A stretch of 64,000 bases of DNA from Sulfitobacter sp. OXR-159 (lineage in GTDB: Bacteria; Pseudomonadota; Alphaproteobacteria; Rhodobacterales; Rhodobacteraceae), in assembly GCF_034377145.1 (NCBI RefSeq), contig NZ_CP139707.1, positions 753,001-817,000 on the forward strand, in the 5' to 3' direction. Positions 1 to 8,656 of this stretch are shown in pieces; the stretch's first letter is position 1, and the number at the start of each line of letters is the position of its first letter. Below the pieces are notes generated by a model. The model was not told the DNA's origin. It made no database searches and saw nothing but the letters and a program-made list of their open reading frames with translations. A program made the translations under genes and the position numbers.

Positions 1-655
1 AGAACAGTTCCGAGGTGTCGGCGGCGTGCAGGCCGATCTTGTCGAGGTTGCGGCCGCGCTGGAAACCCTGCGCTCCGTCGGTTTCGACGACAACGAGGGA
101 GACGCCCTTGGACCCTTCCTTGGGGTCGGTTTTGGCGGCGACGATGATCAGATTGGCGTGCTGGCCGTTGGTGATGAAGGTCTTTTGGCCCGAGAGCTTA
201 TAGGCGTTGCCGTCGCGAATTGCCTTGGTTTTGATCCGCTGCACGTCCGATCCGGTAGAGGGTTCGGTCATGGCCAGCGCGCCGACCAACTCGCCCGAGA
301 CCATCTTGGGCAGCCAGCGTTTCTTTTGATCTTCGGTGCCATAGGCGAGGATGTAATGCGCCACGATGCCGGAGTGGATGCCGTGGCCCCACGAGGCGAG
401 GTTGGCGCGGGAGCCTTCGATCAGGATGGCGGCTTCGTGGCCGAAATCACCGCCGGCACCACCATATTCTTCGGGCACCGAGGGGCAGAGCAGGCCGAGT
501 TCACCCGCCTGTGCCCAAGTCTCGCGGTCCATCTGGCCTTGCTTGCGCCATTTCTCGAACTTGGGCGCCCATTCGGCGTTGATGAACTGCGCCGTCATAT
601 CGGCGATCATCTGGTGTTCGTCGGTCATCCAGCTGGATGTTTTGCCTTGCGTCAT
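1..655 (-). CDS. acyl-CoA dehydrogenase (partial, C-terminus beyond window)
   Basis: This leftward gene runs off the window edge, so only its first 218 codons are visible. The N-terminal part reads as a flavin-dependent acyl-CoA dehydrogenase, which oxidises acyl-CoA to the 2-enoyl-CoA. Family signatures seen are [10 protein letters not shown] near residue 60, [12 protein letters not shown] in the FAD/substrate region, and the following [13 protein letters not shown] strand. The start at 655 is preceded by a strong GGGGAGGGG ribosome site. It follows a small ORF and a larger acyl-CoA dehydrogenase on the same strand, all downstream of a MerR gene, so it is probably one fatty-acid or branched-chain acyl-CoA oxidation operon. 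The missing half carries the catalytic Glu, so the exact subclass cannot be set. Confidence 0.88.
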   Translation of the reverse strand, partial: MTQGKTSSWMTDEHQMIADMTAQFINAEWAPKFEKWRKQGQMDRETWAQAGELGLLCPSVPEEYGGAGGDFGHEAAILIEGSRANLASWGHGIHSGIVAHYILAYGTEDQKKRWLPKMVSGELVGALAMTEPSTGSDVQRIKTKAIRDGNAYKLSGQKTFITNGQHANLIIVAAKTDPKEGSKGVSLVVVETDGAQGFQRGRNLDKIGLHAADTSELF

Positions 656-672
656 CCGCCCCTCCCCAGGGT

Positions 673-885
673 TCAGCGTTTGCGGCTTTCCAGTTCGGCG
701 TTGAACAGGCGCAGCCGCGCGGTCAGGTTTTCTTCGTTCATGACCGAGTTGAAATTCTCGAACAGGAACGACAGCGCTTCCCCTTCATCAAGACCTGCAT
801 CCGTGCTGAACTTCTTGAGCCTGCGGTAGCCTTCTTCGGTCATGGCGACGGGGAAGCGGCGGGTCAGGCGGAAGCGTTTGGGCAT
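673..885 (-). CDS. small conserved-type hypothetical protein (70 aa)
   Basis: A basic 70-residue protein beginning [15 protein letters not shown]. An in-frame start 15 codons further upstream exists, but GGAGAGACC sits directly before this ATG. The N-terminal strand-like segment followed by two predicted helices ([16 protein letters not shown], then [12 protein letters not shown]) is suggestive of a ribbon-helix-helix fold, but no family motif is certain. It lies 50 nt downstream of one acyl-CoA dehydrogenase gene and 17 nt before the next, so it is very likely co-transcribed with them. The function is unknown; a small accessory or regulatory role in the operon is inference. Confidence 0.65.
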   Translation of the reverse strand: MPKRFRLTRRFPVAMTEEGYRRLKKFSTDAGLDEGEALSFLFENFNSVMNEENLTARLRLFNAELESRKR

Positions 886-935
886 GGTCTCTCCGGGTGT
901 TGGGCAGGGTGGGGGACAGGCCCCCACCACCCGTT

Positions 936-2717
936 TTAGAAGTTTGCGGCCTCCAGCGCCATGACAGTATCCGCGCCCGATTGGATGCGGGTCAGGTGCA
1001 ACGCCGTGGCGGGCAGCTGCCGTGCCATATAGTAGCGCCCTGTGGCCAGCTTCGTCTCATAGAACGTGGCGTCGCCGCTGCCGTTCTTCAATGCTTCTTT
1101 CGCCGCCAGACCCATCTTGGCCCACATCAGGCCAAGGCAGACATGGCCGAACATATGCATGAAGTCGTTGGATCCGGCTAGCGCGTGGTTGGGGTTCTTC
1201 ATGCCGTTCTGCATGAAGTACATGCCCGCCGATTGCAGGTCTTTGCTGGCCGCCTTGAGTGGGTCGAGGAAGGCCGCGTCGAATTCGGCATCTTGGCCCG
1301 CGTTGTCCTTGATGAAGCCTTTGACCAGATCAAAGAACGCCATCACATGTTTGCCGCCGTCTTGGGCCAGTTTGCGGCCCACGAGGTCGAGCGCCTGGAC
1401 GCCGTTGGCACCTTCGTAGATTTGGGCGATGCGGGCGTCGCGGGTGAACTGGGACATGCCCCATTCTTCGATATAGCCGTGGCCGCCGTAGACCTGCTGG
1501 GCCTTCACGGTCATGTCGTAGCCCTGGTCGGTCAGGAAGCCTTTGATGACGGGGGTCAGCAGCGAGACGAGGCCGTCGGCGTCTTTATCCTCGGCGCGGT
1601 GGGCGGCGTCGATCATCGTGGCGCCCCAAAGGATGAAGGCGCGGGCGGCTTCGACAAAGCTTTTTTGGTCCATCAGCGAGCGGCGGATGTCGGGGTGGAC
1701 GATCAGCGGATCGGCGGGCTTTTCAGGGGCCACAGCACCTGTCACGGCGCGGCCCTGCAGGCGGTCGTTGGCGTAGATCACAGCGTTCTGATAGGCGACT
1801 TCGGCCTGTGCCAGACCCTGCATGCCGACGCCGACGCGGGCTTCGTTCATCATGGTGAACATGGCGCGCATGCCCTTGTGCTCGGTCCCCAGCAGATAGC
1901 CGGTGGCACCGTCGTAGTTCATCACGCAGGTGGAGTTGCCGTGGATGCCCATCTTCTCTTCGATGGAGCCGACGGAGACGCCGTTGCGCTCACCCAAAGA
2001 GCCATCTTCGTTCACCATGAACTTGGGCACGATGAAGAGCGACACGCCTTTGATGCCTTCGGGGCCGCCTTCGATCTTGGCGAGCACCAGATGGATGATG
2101 TTGTCGGCCATGTCGTGTTCACCCGACGAGATGAAGATTTTCTGGCCGGAGATTTTGTAGCTGCCGTCATCCTGTGGCGCGGCTTTGGTGCGCATCAGGC
2201 CCAGATCGGTGCCGCAATGCGGCTCGGTCAGGTTCATGGTGCCGGTCCATTCGCAAGAGACCATCTTGGGCAGATAGGTGTCTTTCTGCGCGTCGGTACC
2301 ATGGGCGAGGATCGCCGAGGCCGCGCCGTGGGTCAGGCCCTGATACATGGTGAAGGCTTGGTTCGCGGCGGAGAACATTTCGCCCACGGCGGTGCCGAGG
2401 ACATAGGGCATGTTTTGCCCGCCGTATTCTTCGGGCATATCAAGACCGGTCCAGCCGCCTTCTTTCACCTTTTCAAAGGCTTCTTTGAACCCTTTGGGCG
2501 TATAGACGACGCCGTTCTCCAAGCGGCAGCCTTCTTGGTCACCCACGGCGTTCAGCGGGGCGAGGACTTCGGAGGTCAGCTTGCCTGCTTCTTCAAGAAT
2601 GGCGGAGGTGAAATCAGGCTCCAGCTCATCATAGCCGGGGGTCTTGCTTTCGGTCACTTTCAGCACGTCGTGCAGAACGAATTGCAGGTCTTTGGTGGGG
2701 GCTGTGTAACTGGGCAT
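936..2717 (-). CDS. DmdC-type acyl-CoA dehydrogenase (593 aa)
   Basis: A long-form acyl-CoA dehydrogenase of about 590 residues, with the N-terminal and C-terminal extensions that separate this group from the roughly 380-residue enzymes. Visible landmarks are [20 protein letters not shown] in the flavin region, and [14 protein letters not shown], whose Glu (about residue 435) is the expected catalytic base. The group includes DmdC, which oxidises 3-methylmercaptopropionyl-CoA in the DMSP demethylation pathway of roseobacters, but members with ordinary fatty acyl-CoA substrates share the same architecture. It is second in a leftward operon, 69 nt after a MerR gene, with another acyl-CoA dehydrogenase downstream. 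No dmdB or dmdD neighbour is visible, so the methylmercaptopropionate role is only a possibility. Confidence 0.9.
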   Translation of the reverse strand: MPSYTAPTKDLQFVLHDVLKVTESKTPGYDELEPDFTSAILEEAGKLTSEVLAPLNAVGDQEGCRLENGVVYTPKGFKEAFEKVKEGGWTGLDMPEEYGGQNMPYVLGTAVGEMFSAANQAFTMYQGLTHGAASAILAHGTDAQKDTYLPKMVSCEWTGTMNLTEPHCGTDLGLMRTKAAPQDDGSYKISGQKIFISSGEHDMADNIIHLVLAKIEGGPEGIKGVSLFIVPKFMVNEDGSLGERNGVSVGSIEEKMGIHGNSTCVMNYDGATGYLLGTEHKGMRAMFTMMNEARVGVGMQGLAQAEVAYQNAVIYANDRLQGRAVTGAVAPEKPADPLIVHPDIRRSLMDQKSFVEAARAFILWGATMIDAAHRAEDKDADGLVSLLTPVIKGFLTDQGYDMTVKAQQVYGGHGYIEEWGMSQFTRDARIAQIYEGANGVQALDLVGRKLAQDGGKHVMAFFDLVKGFIKDNAGQDAEFDAAFLDPLKAASKDLQSAGMYFMQNGMKNPNHALAGSNDFMHMFGHVCLGLMWAKMGLAAKEALKNGSGDATFYETKLATGRYYMARQLPATALHLTRIQSGADTVMALEAANF

Positions 2718-2786
2718 CTTTGCTCTCCGGGTCGTCTTTTTATGGATGTGGGTGCGGGCCTTGCCGCCGGGGTTATTCGGCTGCGT

Positions 2787-3188
2787 TTATTCAGCGGCGC
2801 GGCGGGGTTGGTTCATGGAGGAGATCATCTTTTCCCCCCATTTTAACTGGTCTTTAAGGTCTTCGATTGCTTCATTCAGCTCTTCGCGGCGCGATTCGAG
2901 GTCGGCCAGACGGGCGCGGGCGATTTCATAGGCTGCGGCGATTTGCGTCTGCTGCTGGTCGCCCATGTGATAGAGGTCGAGCAACTGACGGATCTCTTCG
3001 AGGCTGAAACCAAAGCGTTTGCCGCGCAGGATCAGCTTGAGCCGGGCACGGTCGCTTTTGGTAAAAAGGCGTTTTTGGCCCTCGCGCAACGGAAAGAGCA
3101 GCTCTTTCGCTTCGTAGAACCGCAGGGTCCGCGGGGTCACTTCAAAAGCGTCGCACATCTGGCGAATGGTCAGCGTGTCGGCGGTCAT
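2787..3188 (-). CDS. MerR-family transcriptional regulator (LiuR-like)
   Basis: A 133-residue MerR regulator. The N-terminal winged helix contains TIRQMCDAFEVTPRTLRFYE, then KLILRGKRFGFSLEEIRQLL, and a C-terminal dimerisation coiled coil (about 80-120). No metal-binding cysteines are present, which fits the MerR branch that controls acyl-CoA catabolism (LiuR type). The start at 3188 was preferred over an upstream in-frame start because GGAGAGTGAAGAG precedes it. It is the first gene of the acyl-CoA dehydrogenase operon, and a candidate operator (ACGT-N2-ACGT) lies about 70 nt upstream, which suggests autoregulation. It is clearly paralogous to the MerR gene ending at 4473. Confidence 0.9.
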   Translation of the reverse strand: MTADTLTIRQMCDAFEVTPRTLRFYEAKELLFPLREGQKRLFTKSDRARLKLILRGKRFGFSLEEIRQLLDLYHMGDQQQTQIAAAYEIARARLADLESRREELNEAIEDLKDQLKWGEKMISSMNQPRRAAE

Positions 3189-3254
3189 CTCTTCACTCTC
3201 CAATCGTCGTTTCGAGACTTCAGTTGGGGGCTGACCTTGCTGATACAACGGGAG

Positions 3255-3270
3255 TTGACGTTGACGTAAG
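3255..3270. promoter_or_regulatory. candidate MerR operator (ACGT-N2-ACGT)
   Basis: The sequence TTGACGTTGACGTAAG contains two ACGT cores separated by TG. This is the compact near-palindrome expected for a MerR-type operator in an elongated promoter spacer, and it resembles in form the sites assigned to LiuR-type regulators. It lies between the leftward MerR operon and the rightward LuxR gene and could serve either. No -10 or -35 box was assigned with confidence. Confidence 0.4.
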
Positions 3271-3370
3271 CGATACGTTGCGTCACTTTATACGCGGGGG
3301 ATTTCCTGTAGGTTGGGACAGGCGGGGCGCCCCCGCCCCCGATGGGCTTGGGCATCAAAGTGGGTAGGAG

Positions 3371-4138
3371 ATGGCAAACCTCGATCAAAACGGGCCGAAA
3401 ACGCTGGACGAACTGGTCCACTGCGCGCAGAACGCCACCTCCGCTGCGGGTATTTTGGCCTGTGGTCTAGGCTATTATCAAGGGCTTGGGATTGATCTGG
3501 TCAGCTATCACGGGGACAGCCCCGGCGCGCCTGCGATCCTCTATAAGTTCAACGGCAACGGCAACGGCGCGGAGGGGCCGCAGTGGCATTCGCAATTTCT
3601 GGATGTAGAGAAGCTGCGCGAAAGCCCTGTCGAAGCGCTGGCCCGACAACAGGTGATGCCGCTGTACTGGTCGGATGTGGCGGGCGCGGCGCGGCTGACC
3701 CCTGCGGAAAGCGTCTATATGAAGGGGTTCATGCGGCGCTACCCGAATGACGGCATCTCCCTCAAAGTGCATGGCCCGGGCGGGGATTCCGCCGTTGTGG
3801 GGCTGGGGTTTGCCGCCAAACAGGCGCGTCTGTCGCCGGGGGCCTTGTACAAACTTCTCAGCGCGGCCCAAATCGCGCATCTGCGCTATTGCGCCTTGGC
3901 CGAAAGCCAATCGGCACGCGATTTCGGCCTTTCTCCGCGCGAAGTTGAGGTGCTGGAGTGGATCGCCACCGGCAAGAGCAACAGCGTCATTGCCGAAATA
4001 CTGGGGATTTCGCCTCATACGGTCGATACGATCGTGCGGCGGATCTTCTCCAAGCTTGATGTGAACGACCGCACCACCGCCGCCATCCGGGGCTTGGGCG
4101 CGGGGCTGCTGCGCCGTCCGAAGGAAGGCCCGCCCTAG
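3371..4138 (+). CDS. LuxR-family transcriptional regulator (solo)
   Basis: A 255-residue protein with a degenerate autoinducer-binding-like N-terminal domain (about 1-165) and a LuxR helix-turn-helix at the C-terminus. The HTH region starts with the classic LSPREVEVLEWIATGKSN and continues through ISPHTVDTIVRRIFSKL (about residues 185-240). No luxI-type synthase gene is adjacent, so it is a LuxR solo that may respond to an exogenous or different ligand. TAGGAG abuts the ATG with no usual spacing, so initiation efficiency is uncertain. It sits between two MerR genes transcribed the opposite way. Targets cannot be inferred from the sequence. Confidence 0.88.
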   Translation: MANLDQNGPKTLDELVHCAQNATSAAGILACGLGYYQGLGIDLVSYHGDSPGAPAILYKFNGNGNGAEGPQWHSQFLDVEKLRESPVEALARQQVMPLYWSDVAGAARLTPAESVYMKGFMRRYPNDGISLKVHGPGGDSAVVGLGFAAKQARLSPGALYKLLSAAQIAHLRYCALAESQSARDFGLSPREVEVLEWIATGKSNSVIAEILGISPHTVDTIVRRIFSKLDVNDRTTAAIRGLGAGLLRRPKEGPP

Positions 4139-4238
4139 GCGGTATGCTGACCCCGCGTCATTGTCGCGTGACTGCGTGACATGACCCTGCGTCGGACCGG
4201 CTGTAGGTGCGGGTCCTTCACCCAAAGAGGTTCGAAGC

Positions 4239-4463
4239 ATGTCACAAAAACAAGAACAGACAGGGAATGGGGCTGGCAACGGTTCCGATGCGCAGACGCG
4301 CCTACGCGTGGTCGCGGATTTGAAAGCCGCTTCCGAAACCATCGAGAACAGCGCATTCGATCTGGCGGGCGATGCGAGCCCCGATGTGGTTTCAGACCTC
4401 ATCCGCATCACCGCGGATTTGCAGATGCTGATCGCGCAGTTGTCGCAGCCCGGCAGCCGCTGA
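4239..4463 (+). CDS. small hypothetical protein (74 aa)
   Basis: A short acidic ORF starting MSQKQEQTGNGAGNGSD, with a disordered Gln/Gly-rich N-terminus and two amphipathic helices (ADLKAASETIENSAFDL and DLIRITADLQMLIAQLS). The ATG has AGAGG upstream and 100 nt separate it from the luxR stop. The helical pattern suggests a small coiled-coil or adaptor-like protein. No signal peptide, membrane span or known motif is seen. It ends 9 nt from the convergent MerR gene. Function unknown. Confidence 0.5.
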   Translation: MSQKQEQTGNGAGNGSDAQTRLRVVADLKAASETIENSAFDLAGDASPDVVSDLIRITADLQMLIAQLSQPGSR

Positions 4464-4472
4464 GGCTGCAGG

Positions 4473-4853
4473 TCAGCCCTCTTTCGAAGCGATTGCCGCG
4501 GCGGTGTCGTCGCGCAGCTTTTGCAGTTCCGCCATGGCTTCGTCCAACTGGCGGCGCTGCTCGGCCAGTTCTTCTAGCTGACCATCTGCCATGGTGACCC
4601 ACGTGCGCATCTGCGCCTCGGTCCCCTCTTTTTCATAGATCAACAGCCACTGCCGGATGTCTTCCAGCGCAAAGCCGAACTTGCGGCCGCGCAGGATCAG
4701 CTTCATCCGGGCGCGTTCGCGCGGGCCATAGAACCGAGAGCGCCCCTCGCGTTGCGGTTGCAGCAATTCGATATACTCGTAATAGCGCAACGTCCGTGGC
4801 GTCACGTCAAATGCCGCGCACATCTCTTTGAATGTCAGGCGTTCATCGTCCAA
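4473..4853 (-). CDS. MerR-family transcriptional regulator, TTG start
   Basis: A 126-residue MerR regulator with LTFKEMCAAFDVTPRTLRYYE as recognition module, LILRGRKFGFALEDIRQWL in the wing/helix region and a Glu/Gln-rich coiled coil at the C-terminus. It closely matches the MerR gene 1.3 kb away and also lacks metal-ligand cysteines. The TTG at 4853 is chosen because AAGGGAG sits 7 nt upstream and MDDERL fits the family N-terminus; no ATG gives a sensible length. The gene is divergent from two thioesterases and a MATE exporter, the likely targets by position. A TTG start would keep expression low. Confidence 0.87.
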   Translation of the reverse strand: MDDERLTFKEMCAAFDVTPRTLRYYEYIELLQPQREGRSRFYGPRERARMKLILRGRKFGFALEDIRQWLLIYEKEGTEAQMRTWVTMADGQLEELAEQRRQLDEAMAELQKLRDDTAAAIASKEG

Positions 4854-4971
4854 AGCATCTACTCCCTTCAGGCAAACTATGGTCACGCGCGGGGATGCGC
4901 AACAGGTGGTCTTGCCCTTTCGCCATCCCCCCATGATAAAGGTCAAAACCAGACGCAAAGGGGTGGGCTGC

Positions 4972-5394
4972 ATGTCAGACAAGTTGAAAATGGCGCGACA
5001 GTTCATTCAGGCGCTGCCCCATTCCATGGCGCTCGGGATGGAGTTGCAGGAGTTGGGCGATGGCTCTGCCGTGATCACCATGCCCTATGATGACAAACTG
5101 GTGGGCGACCCCAAAACCGGGGTGATCAGCGGCGGGGCGGTCTCGGCCCTGATGGATACTTGCTGTGGCGCGGCGGTGATGAGCCACCCCAGCAATCCCT
5201 CGGCCACCGCCACCATGGATCTGCGGATCGAATACCTGCGCGCCGCCACGCCGGGCCAGACGATCACCACCCGCGCGACCTGCTATCACGTGACCCGCTC
5301 GGTCGCCTTTGTGCGCGCCACGGCGACGGATGAGGATGCCGAGAACCTTGTCGCCACTGCCACCGGAACCTTCACCGTGGAGGGCCACAAATGA
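4972..5394 (+). CDS. PaaI-family acyl-CoA thioesterase (hotdog fold)
   Basis: A 140-residue single hotdog-domain protein. The signature GGAVSALMDTCCGAAV (about residues 51-66) corresponds to the central helix of PaaI/YbdQ-type thioesterases, which hydrolyse aryl- or acyl-CoA to free acid and CoA. The start at 4972 was chosen because upstream extensions run into low-complexity sequence with no family match. Its stop overlaps the ATG of a second thioesterase (ATGA at 5391-5394), which implies translational coupling. The physiological substrate is unknown. The neighbouring MerR resembles regulators of acyl-CoA metabolism. Confidence 0.85.
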   Translation: MSDKLKMARQFIQALPHSMALGMELQELGDGSAVITMPYDDKLVGDPKTGVISGGAVSALMDTCCGAAVMSHPSNPSATATMDLRIEYLRAATPGQTITTRATCYHVTRSVAFVRATATDEDAENLVATATGTFTVEGHK

Positions 5395-5903
5395 CCAAAC
5401 ATCGCAAGCCAGAGCCGGTTCAGGTGATCAAGCAACGCCGCGACGGGGTGCTGCGCGCCATGGTCGAAGGTGTGCCCTATATCCGCTTTCTGGGCATCGA
5501 GTTTGAGCGCCGTGGGGATGAGCTGACAGGCATCATGCCCTTTTCCGAACAGTTGATCGGCAACCCGATCCTGCCTGCGTTGCATGGCGGGGCAACGGCG
5601 GCCTTCTTGGAGGTGACCGCGATCATCACCCTAAGCTGGGGGCTGATCTGGGAGGACATGGAAAGCGGCGCGCTTGATCTGGACAATCTGGATGCCGATC
5701 ATTTGCCCCGGCTGCCCAAAACGATCGATTTCACCGTGGATTACCTGCGCTCCGGTCTGCCGCGCGATGCCTATGCACGGGCGCGGATCAACCGGTCGGG
5801 GCGGCGCTATGCCTCTGTTCATGTTGAGGCGTGGCAGGACAACCGCAGCCGCATTTTCGCTCAGGCCACGGGCCATTTCCTGATGCCGCAGCGGCGTGGC
5901 TGA
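5391..5903 (+). CDS. second PaaI-like thioesterase (170 aa)
   Basis: A hotdog-fold thioesterase related to the preceding gene but longer at both ends. The conserved HGGATAAFLEVTAII segment is the active-site helix, and the later DYLRSGLPRDAYARA strand matches the family pattern. It begins in an ATGA overlap with the upstream thioesterase and its last 8 nt overlap the GTG start of a MATE exporter gene, so the three are surely one transcript. Tandem non-identical subunits may form a heteromeric enzyme, as seen for some hotdog pairs, but that is inference. Confidence 0.83.
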   Translation: MTKHRKPEPVQVIKQRRDGVLRAMVEGVPYIRFLGIEFERRGDELTGIMPFSEQLIGNPILPALHGGATAAFLEVTAIITLSWGLIWEDMESGALDLDNLDADHLPRLPKTIDFTVDYLRSGLPRDAYARARINRSGRRYASVHVEAWQDNRSRIFAQATGHFLMPQRRG

Positions 5904-7278
5904 CCTTAAAGCCGAAGCCGAGCCGCTCAGCGAGGCAGAGGTGCGCGCGGTTAAGCGTGGCACGCTGGTGGCGCGCGATGTGGTGACCCATCGCCGCGTG
6001 CTTAAGATCGCCGTTCCCATTGTCATTTCCAACGCCACCGTGCCGATCCTCGGCGCGGTCGATACCGGCGTGGTCGGGCAGATGGGGGCCGCGGCACCCA
6101 TCGGCGCGGTGGGGCTGGGGGCGATCATCCTGTCGGCGCTTTACTGGATTTTTGGCTTTCTGCGGATGGGCACCGTTGGCCTGGCCGCGCAGGCGGCGGG
6201 CAATGGCGAAGAGGGCGAGGTCGCGGCGCTGCTGACACGCGGGCTGCTGATCGGCGCGGGCGCCGGACTGGCGCTGATGGCGCTGCAACTGCCGCTCTTT
6301 TGGGCGTCGTTTCAACTCGCCCCCGGATCACCGGAGGTGGAGGGGCTGGCGCGGCAATATATGGCGATCCGCATCTGGTCCGCGCCTGCTGCCATCTCGA
6401 TCTATGCGATCACCGGCTGGCTCATCGCGCAGGAGCGCAGCCGTGCGGTGCTGGTACTGCAGGTCTGGATGAACGGGCTGAACATTCTGCTGGACCTGTG
6501 GTTCGTGCTGGGCCTTGGCTGGGGTGTCGAGGGCGTGGCGATTGCCACCTTCCTCGCGGAATGGAGCGGGGCGGCCTTGGGGCTGTGGTTCTGCCGTGCC
6601 GCCTTTGCGCAACCTGCCTGGCGCGATTGGGTGCAGGTCTTTGACGGACCGCGCTGGACGCGCATGATGCGGGTGAATACCGACATCCTGATCCGCTCAC
6701 TGCTGTTGCAGGCGATCTTTGTCTCCTTCCTCTTCATGGGGTCGGGCTTGGGGGATGTGACGCTGGCGGCCAATCAGGTGCTGCTGCAATTCCTGATGAT
6801 CACCTCCTACGGGCTGGACGGTTTCGCCTTTGCCGCCGAGGCGATCATTGGCCGGGCCTGCGGCGCGGGGCAGCGTGATGTCCTGCGGCGCGGGGCGGTG
6901 CTGACCTCCGCTTGGGCGCTGCTGGTCAGCTTGGCGCTGGCGCTGGTCTTTGCCGTTTCGGGTGGGGGGATCATTGATCTGATGGCCAAGGCGCCACAGG
7001 TGCAAGACCTTGCGCGGGTCTATTTGCCCTATATGGTTGCGGCCCCGATCTTGGGCTGCGCGGCCTATATGCTGGATGGAATTTTTATCGGGGCCACCCG
7101 GTCGCGCGATATGCGCAATATGATGCTGGTGTCGTTCCTGTTCTATGTCGCCGTGGCGCTGCTGCTGGTGCCAAGTATGGGCAATCACGGGCTGTGGATT
7201 TCGCTCTTGGTGTCCTTCGTGGTGCGGGGCATCACACTCGGGCTGCGCTATCCGGCACTGGAACGCGCGGCGGGCTAG
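5896..7278 (+). CDS. MATE-family efflux transporter (DinF-like)
   Basis: A 460-residue membrane protein with about 12 hydrophobic segments, arranged as two halves of six as in multidrug and toxin extrusion transporters. These export drugs or metabolites in exchange for Na+ or H+. DinF-like features are PIVISNATVPILGAVDTGVVG in the first helix and the GLDGFAFAAEAIIGRACG stretch in the second half. The GTG start at 5896 overlaps the upstream thioesterase, which suggests coupled translation. The link to acyl-CoA thioesterases hints at export of a carboxylic acid product, but this is speculative. The stop overlaps the convergent arsC-like gene by 4 nt. Confidence 0.88.
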   Translation: MADLKAEAEPLSEAEVRAVKRGTLVARDVVTHRRVLKIAVPIVISNATVPILGAVDTGVVGQMGAAAPIGAVGLGAIILSALYWIFGFLRMGTVGLAAQAAGNGEEGEVAALLTRGLLIGAGAGLALMALQLPLFWASFQLAPGSPEVEGLARQYMAIRIWSAPAAISIYAITGWLIAQERSRAVLVLQVWMNGLNILLDLWFVLGLGWGVEGVAIATFLAEWSGAALGLWFCRAAFAQPAWRDWVQVFDGPRWTRMMRVNTDILIRSLLLQAIFVSFLFMGSGLGDVTLAANQVLLQFLMITSYGLDGFAFAAEAIIGRACGAGQRDVLRRGAVLTSAWALLVSLALALVFAVSGGGIIDLMAKAPQVQDLARVYLPYMVAAPILGCAAYMLDGIFIGATRSRDMRNMMLVSFLFYVAVALLLVPSMGNHGLWISLLVSFVVRGITLGLRYPALERAAG

Positions 7279-7622
7279 AGCAGCCTTTGCACCGCTTCCG
7301 GCGGTCGCCCGATCACGGCGCCGCTTTGGCCAAAGGCGATGGGGCGTTCGATCAGGATTGGATGGGCGGCCATGGCGTCGATCAGCGTCTCTTCGGGGCT
7401 GTCCTTGGTCAGACCCATCTCTTTGAACACCTTCTCGCCAGTCCGCATCATCTCAATCGCGCGGAGGCCAAGAGCGTCGCGGGCGGCGATGATCTCATCC
7501 CGCGTCGGGGCGTCTTCGAGGTAATGCCGGAGGCTCACGTCCACGCCCGCCTCTTCGATCAAGGCCAGCGCCTGCCGCGATTTCGAACAGCGCGGATTGT
7601 GCCACAGGGTGATCAAAGCCAA
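7275..7622 (-). CDS. ArsC-family arsenate reductase-like protein
   Basis: A 115-residue thioredoxin-fold protein of the glutaredoxin-linked ArsC/YfgD family. [12 protein letters not shown] places the active-site Cys at residue 12. The C-terminal part has the expected [11 protein letters not shown] segment with the conserved Arg. Such proteins reduce arsenate with glutathione, but the YfgD branch often has no proven arsenic role. No arsB, arsR or other arsenic gene is nearby. It overlaps the pyrD start region by 10 nt and so is co-transcribed with pyrD and the DUF952 gene. Confidence 0.87.
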   Translation of the reverse strand: MALITLWHNPRCSKSRQALALIEEAGVDVSLRHYLEDAPTRDEIIAARDALGLRAIEMMRTGEKVFKEMGLTKDSPEETLIDAMAAHPILIERPIAFGQSGAVIGRPPEAVQRLL

Positions 7623-8656
7623 TCCTCGCGTTTGCTGCCCACGGCCTCGGCCACGGTGGCGAAACCATCGCGCGCCAAAAGCGCATCAAGCTCCGTGGTG
7701 ATCTCGCGCACCAGTCCAAGACCGCCAAAGACTAGCGCGGTGTAGAGTTGCAACGCCGAGGCACCGGCGCAGATCTTGGCATAGGCGGTCTGCGCATCCG
7801 ACACCCCGCCAACGCCGATCAACGGAATATCCGTTAGCCCCGCCAGCCGCGCCAAGACGCGAGTCGACCGCTCAAACAGCGGCGCACCTGAGAGGCCGCC
7901 CGCCTCAGCCGCATGGGCGCTGGCAAGACCCGTCCGGTCGAGCGTGGTATTGGTCGCAATGATGGCAGCGACGCCTGAATTTTGAGCAACCTCGGCCATA
8001 TCCTCAATCTCGGCTTCGCTGAGATCGGGGGCGATTTTCAGGAAAACGGGCGTGGCACCGCGCACGTCCATCACCCCTTCGAGCAGGGCGGAAAGCGCCG
8101 CCTTGCCCTGAAGATCGCGCAGCTTCTCGGTGTTGGGGGAGGAAACGTTGACCGTCGCGAAATCGACGTGATTGCGCGCGGCGGTCATCACCCGGGCAAA
8201 GTCGGCAGCGCGGTCTGGGCTGGTCTTGTTCGCACCAAGGTTCAGCCCCACCGGCACACCGGCGCCGCGGCGCGAAAGCCGGGCGCAGATCGCCTCCATC
8301 CCCTCGTTGTTAAAGCCGAAGCGGTTGATCGCGGCGCGGTCTTCGGTCAGGCGAAACAGACGCGGGCGCGGGTTGCCGGGCTGGGGCAGGGGCGTGGCGG
8401 CGCCCACTTCGATAAAGCCGAAACCGGCGCGGGAAAGCGGGGCGACCGCGGTCGCGTTCTTGTCAAAACCCGCGGCCAGCCCGACGGGGTTCGGCAGATC
8501 CAGCCCAGCAACCGTTGTGTGTAAGCGTGCAGAGGTCTGCGGCCCGGGGGCCGGGGCCAAACCCGCCCGCAAAGCCCGGATCGCCAGCCCATGCGCCGCT
8601 TCGGGGTCAATCCGGTGCAGCGCGTTAAGGCCCATTTTTTCGATCACCGGCATCAT
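7613..8656 (-). CDS. pyrD: dihydroorotate dehydrogenase (quinone), class 2
   Basis: A 347-residue FMN enzyme that oxidises dihydroorotate to orotate with ubiquinone at the inner membrane, the fourth step of pyrimidine synthesis. Class 2 features are the N-terminal helical membrane-associating extension (about 1-45), [19 protein letters not shown], the catalytic-serine motif NVSSPNT, and ATNTTLDR. The C-terminal [18 protein letters not shown] binds FMN phosphate. The start overlaps the stop of the upstream DUF952 gene (ATGA, 8653-8656) and the end overlaps arsC by 10 nt, so all three are coupled. Confidence 0.96.
   Translation of the reverse strand: MMPVIEKMGLNALHRIDPEAAHGLAIRALRAGLAPAPGPQTSARLHTTVAGLDLPNPVGLAAGFDKNATAVAPLSRAGFGFIEVGAATPLPQPGNPRPRLFRLTEDRAAINRFGFNNEGMEAICARLSRRGAGVPVGLNLGANKTSPDRAADFARVMTAARNHVDFATVNVSSPNTEKLRDLQGKAALSALLEGVMDVRGATPVFLKIAPDLSEAEIEDMAEVAQNSGVAAIIATNTTLDRTGLASAHAAEAGGLSGAPLFERSTRVLARLAGLTDIPLIGVGGVSDAQTAYAKICAGASALQLYTALVFGGLGLVREITTELDALLARDGFATVAEAVGSKREDWL

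Noticed and set aside
936..2717. Calling the 593-residue acyl-CoA dehydrogenase dmdC outright
   Set aside because: The same architecture includes fatty acyl-CoA paralogues, and no dmdA, dmdB or dmdD gene is nearby.
1185..2846. Long plus-strand reading frame (553 codons) opposite the DmdC-type gene
   Set aside because: It is His/Gly/Val-rich with no domain, and lies exactly opposite a conserved enzyme; typical shadow frame in GC-rich DNA.
7275..7622. Arsenic resistance operon
   Set aside because: Only an ArsC-fold gene is present, next to pyrD; no arsB, acr3 or arsR.
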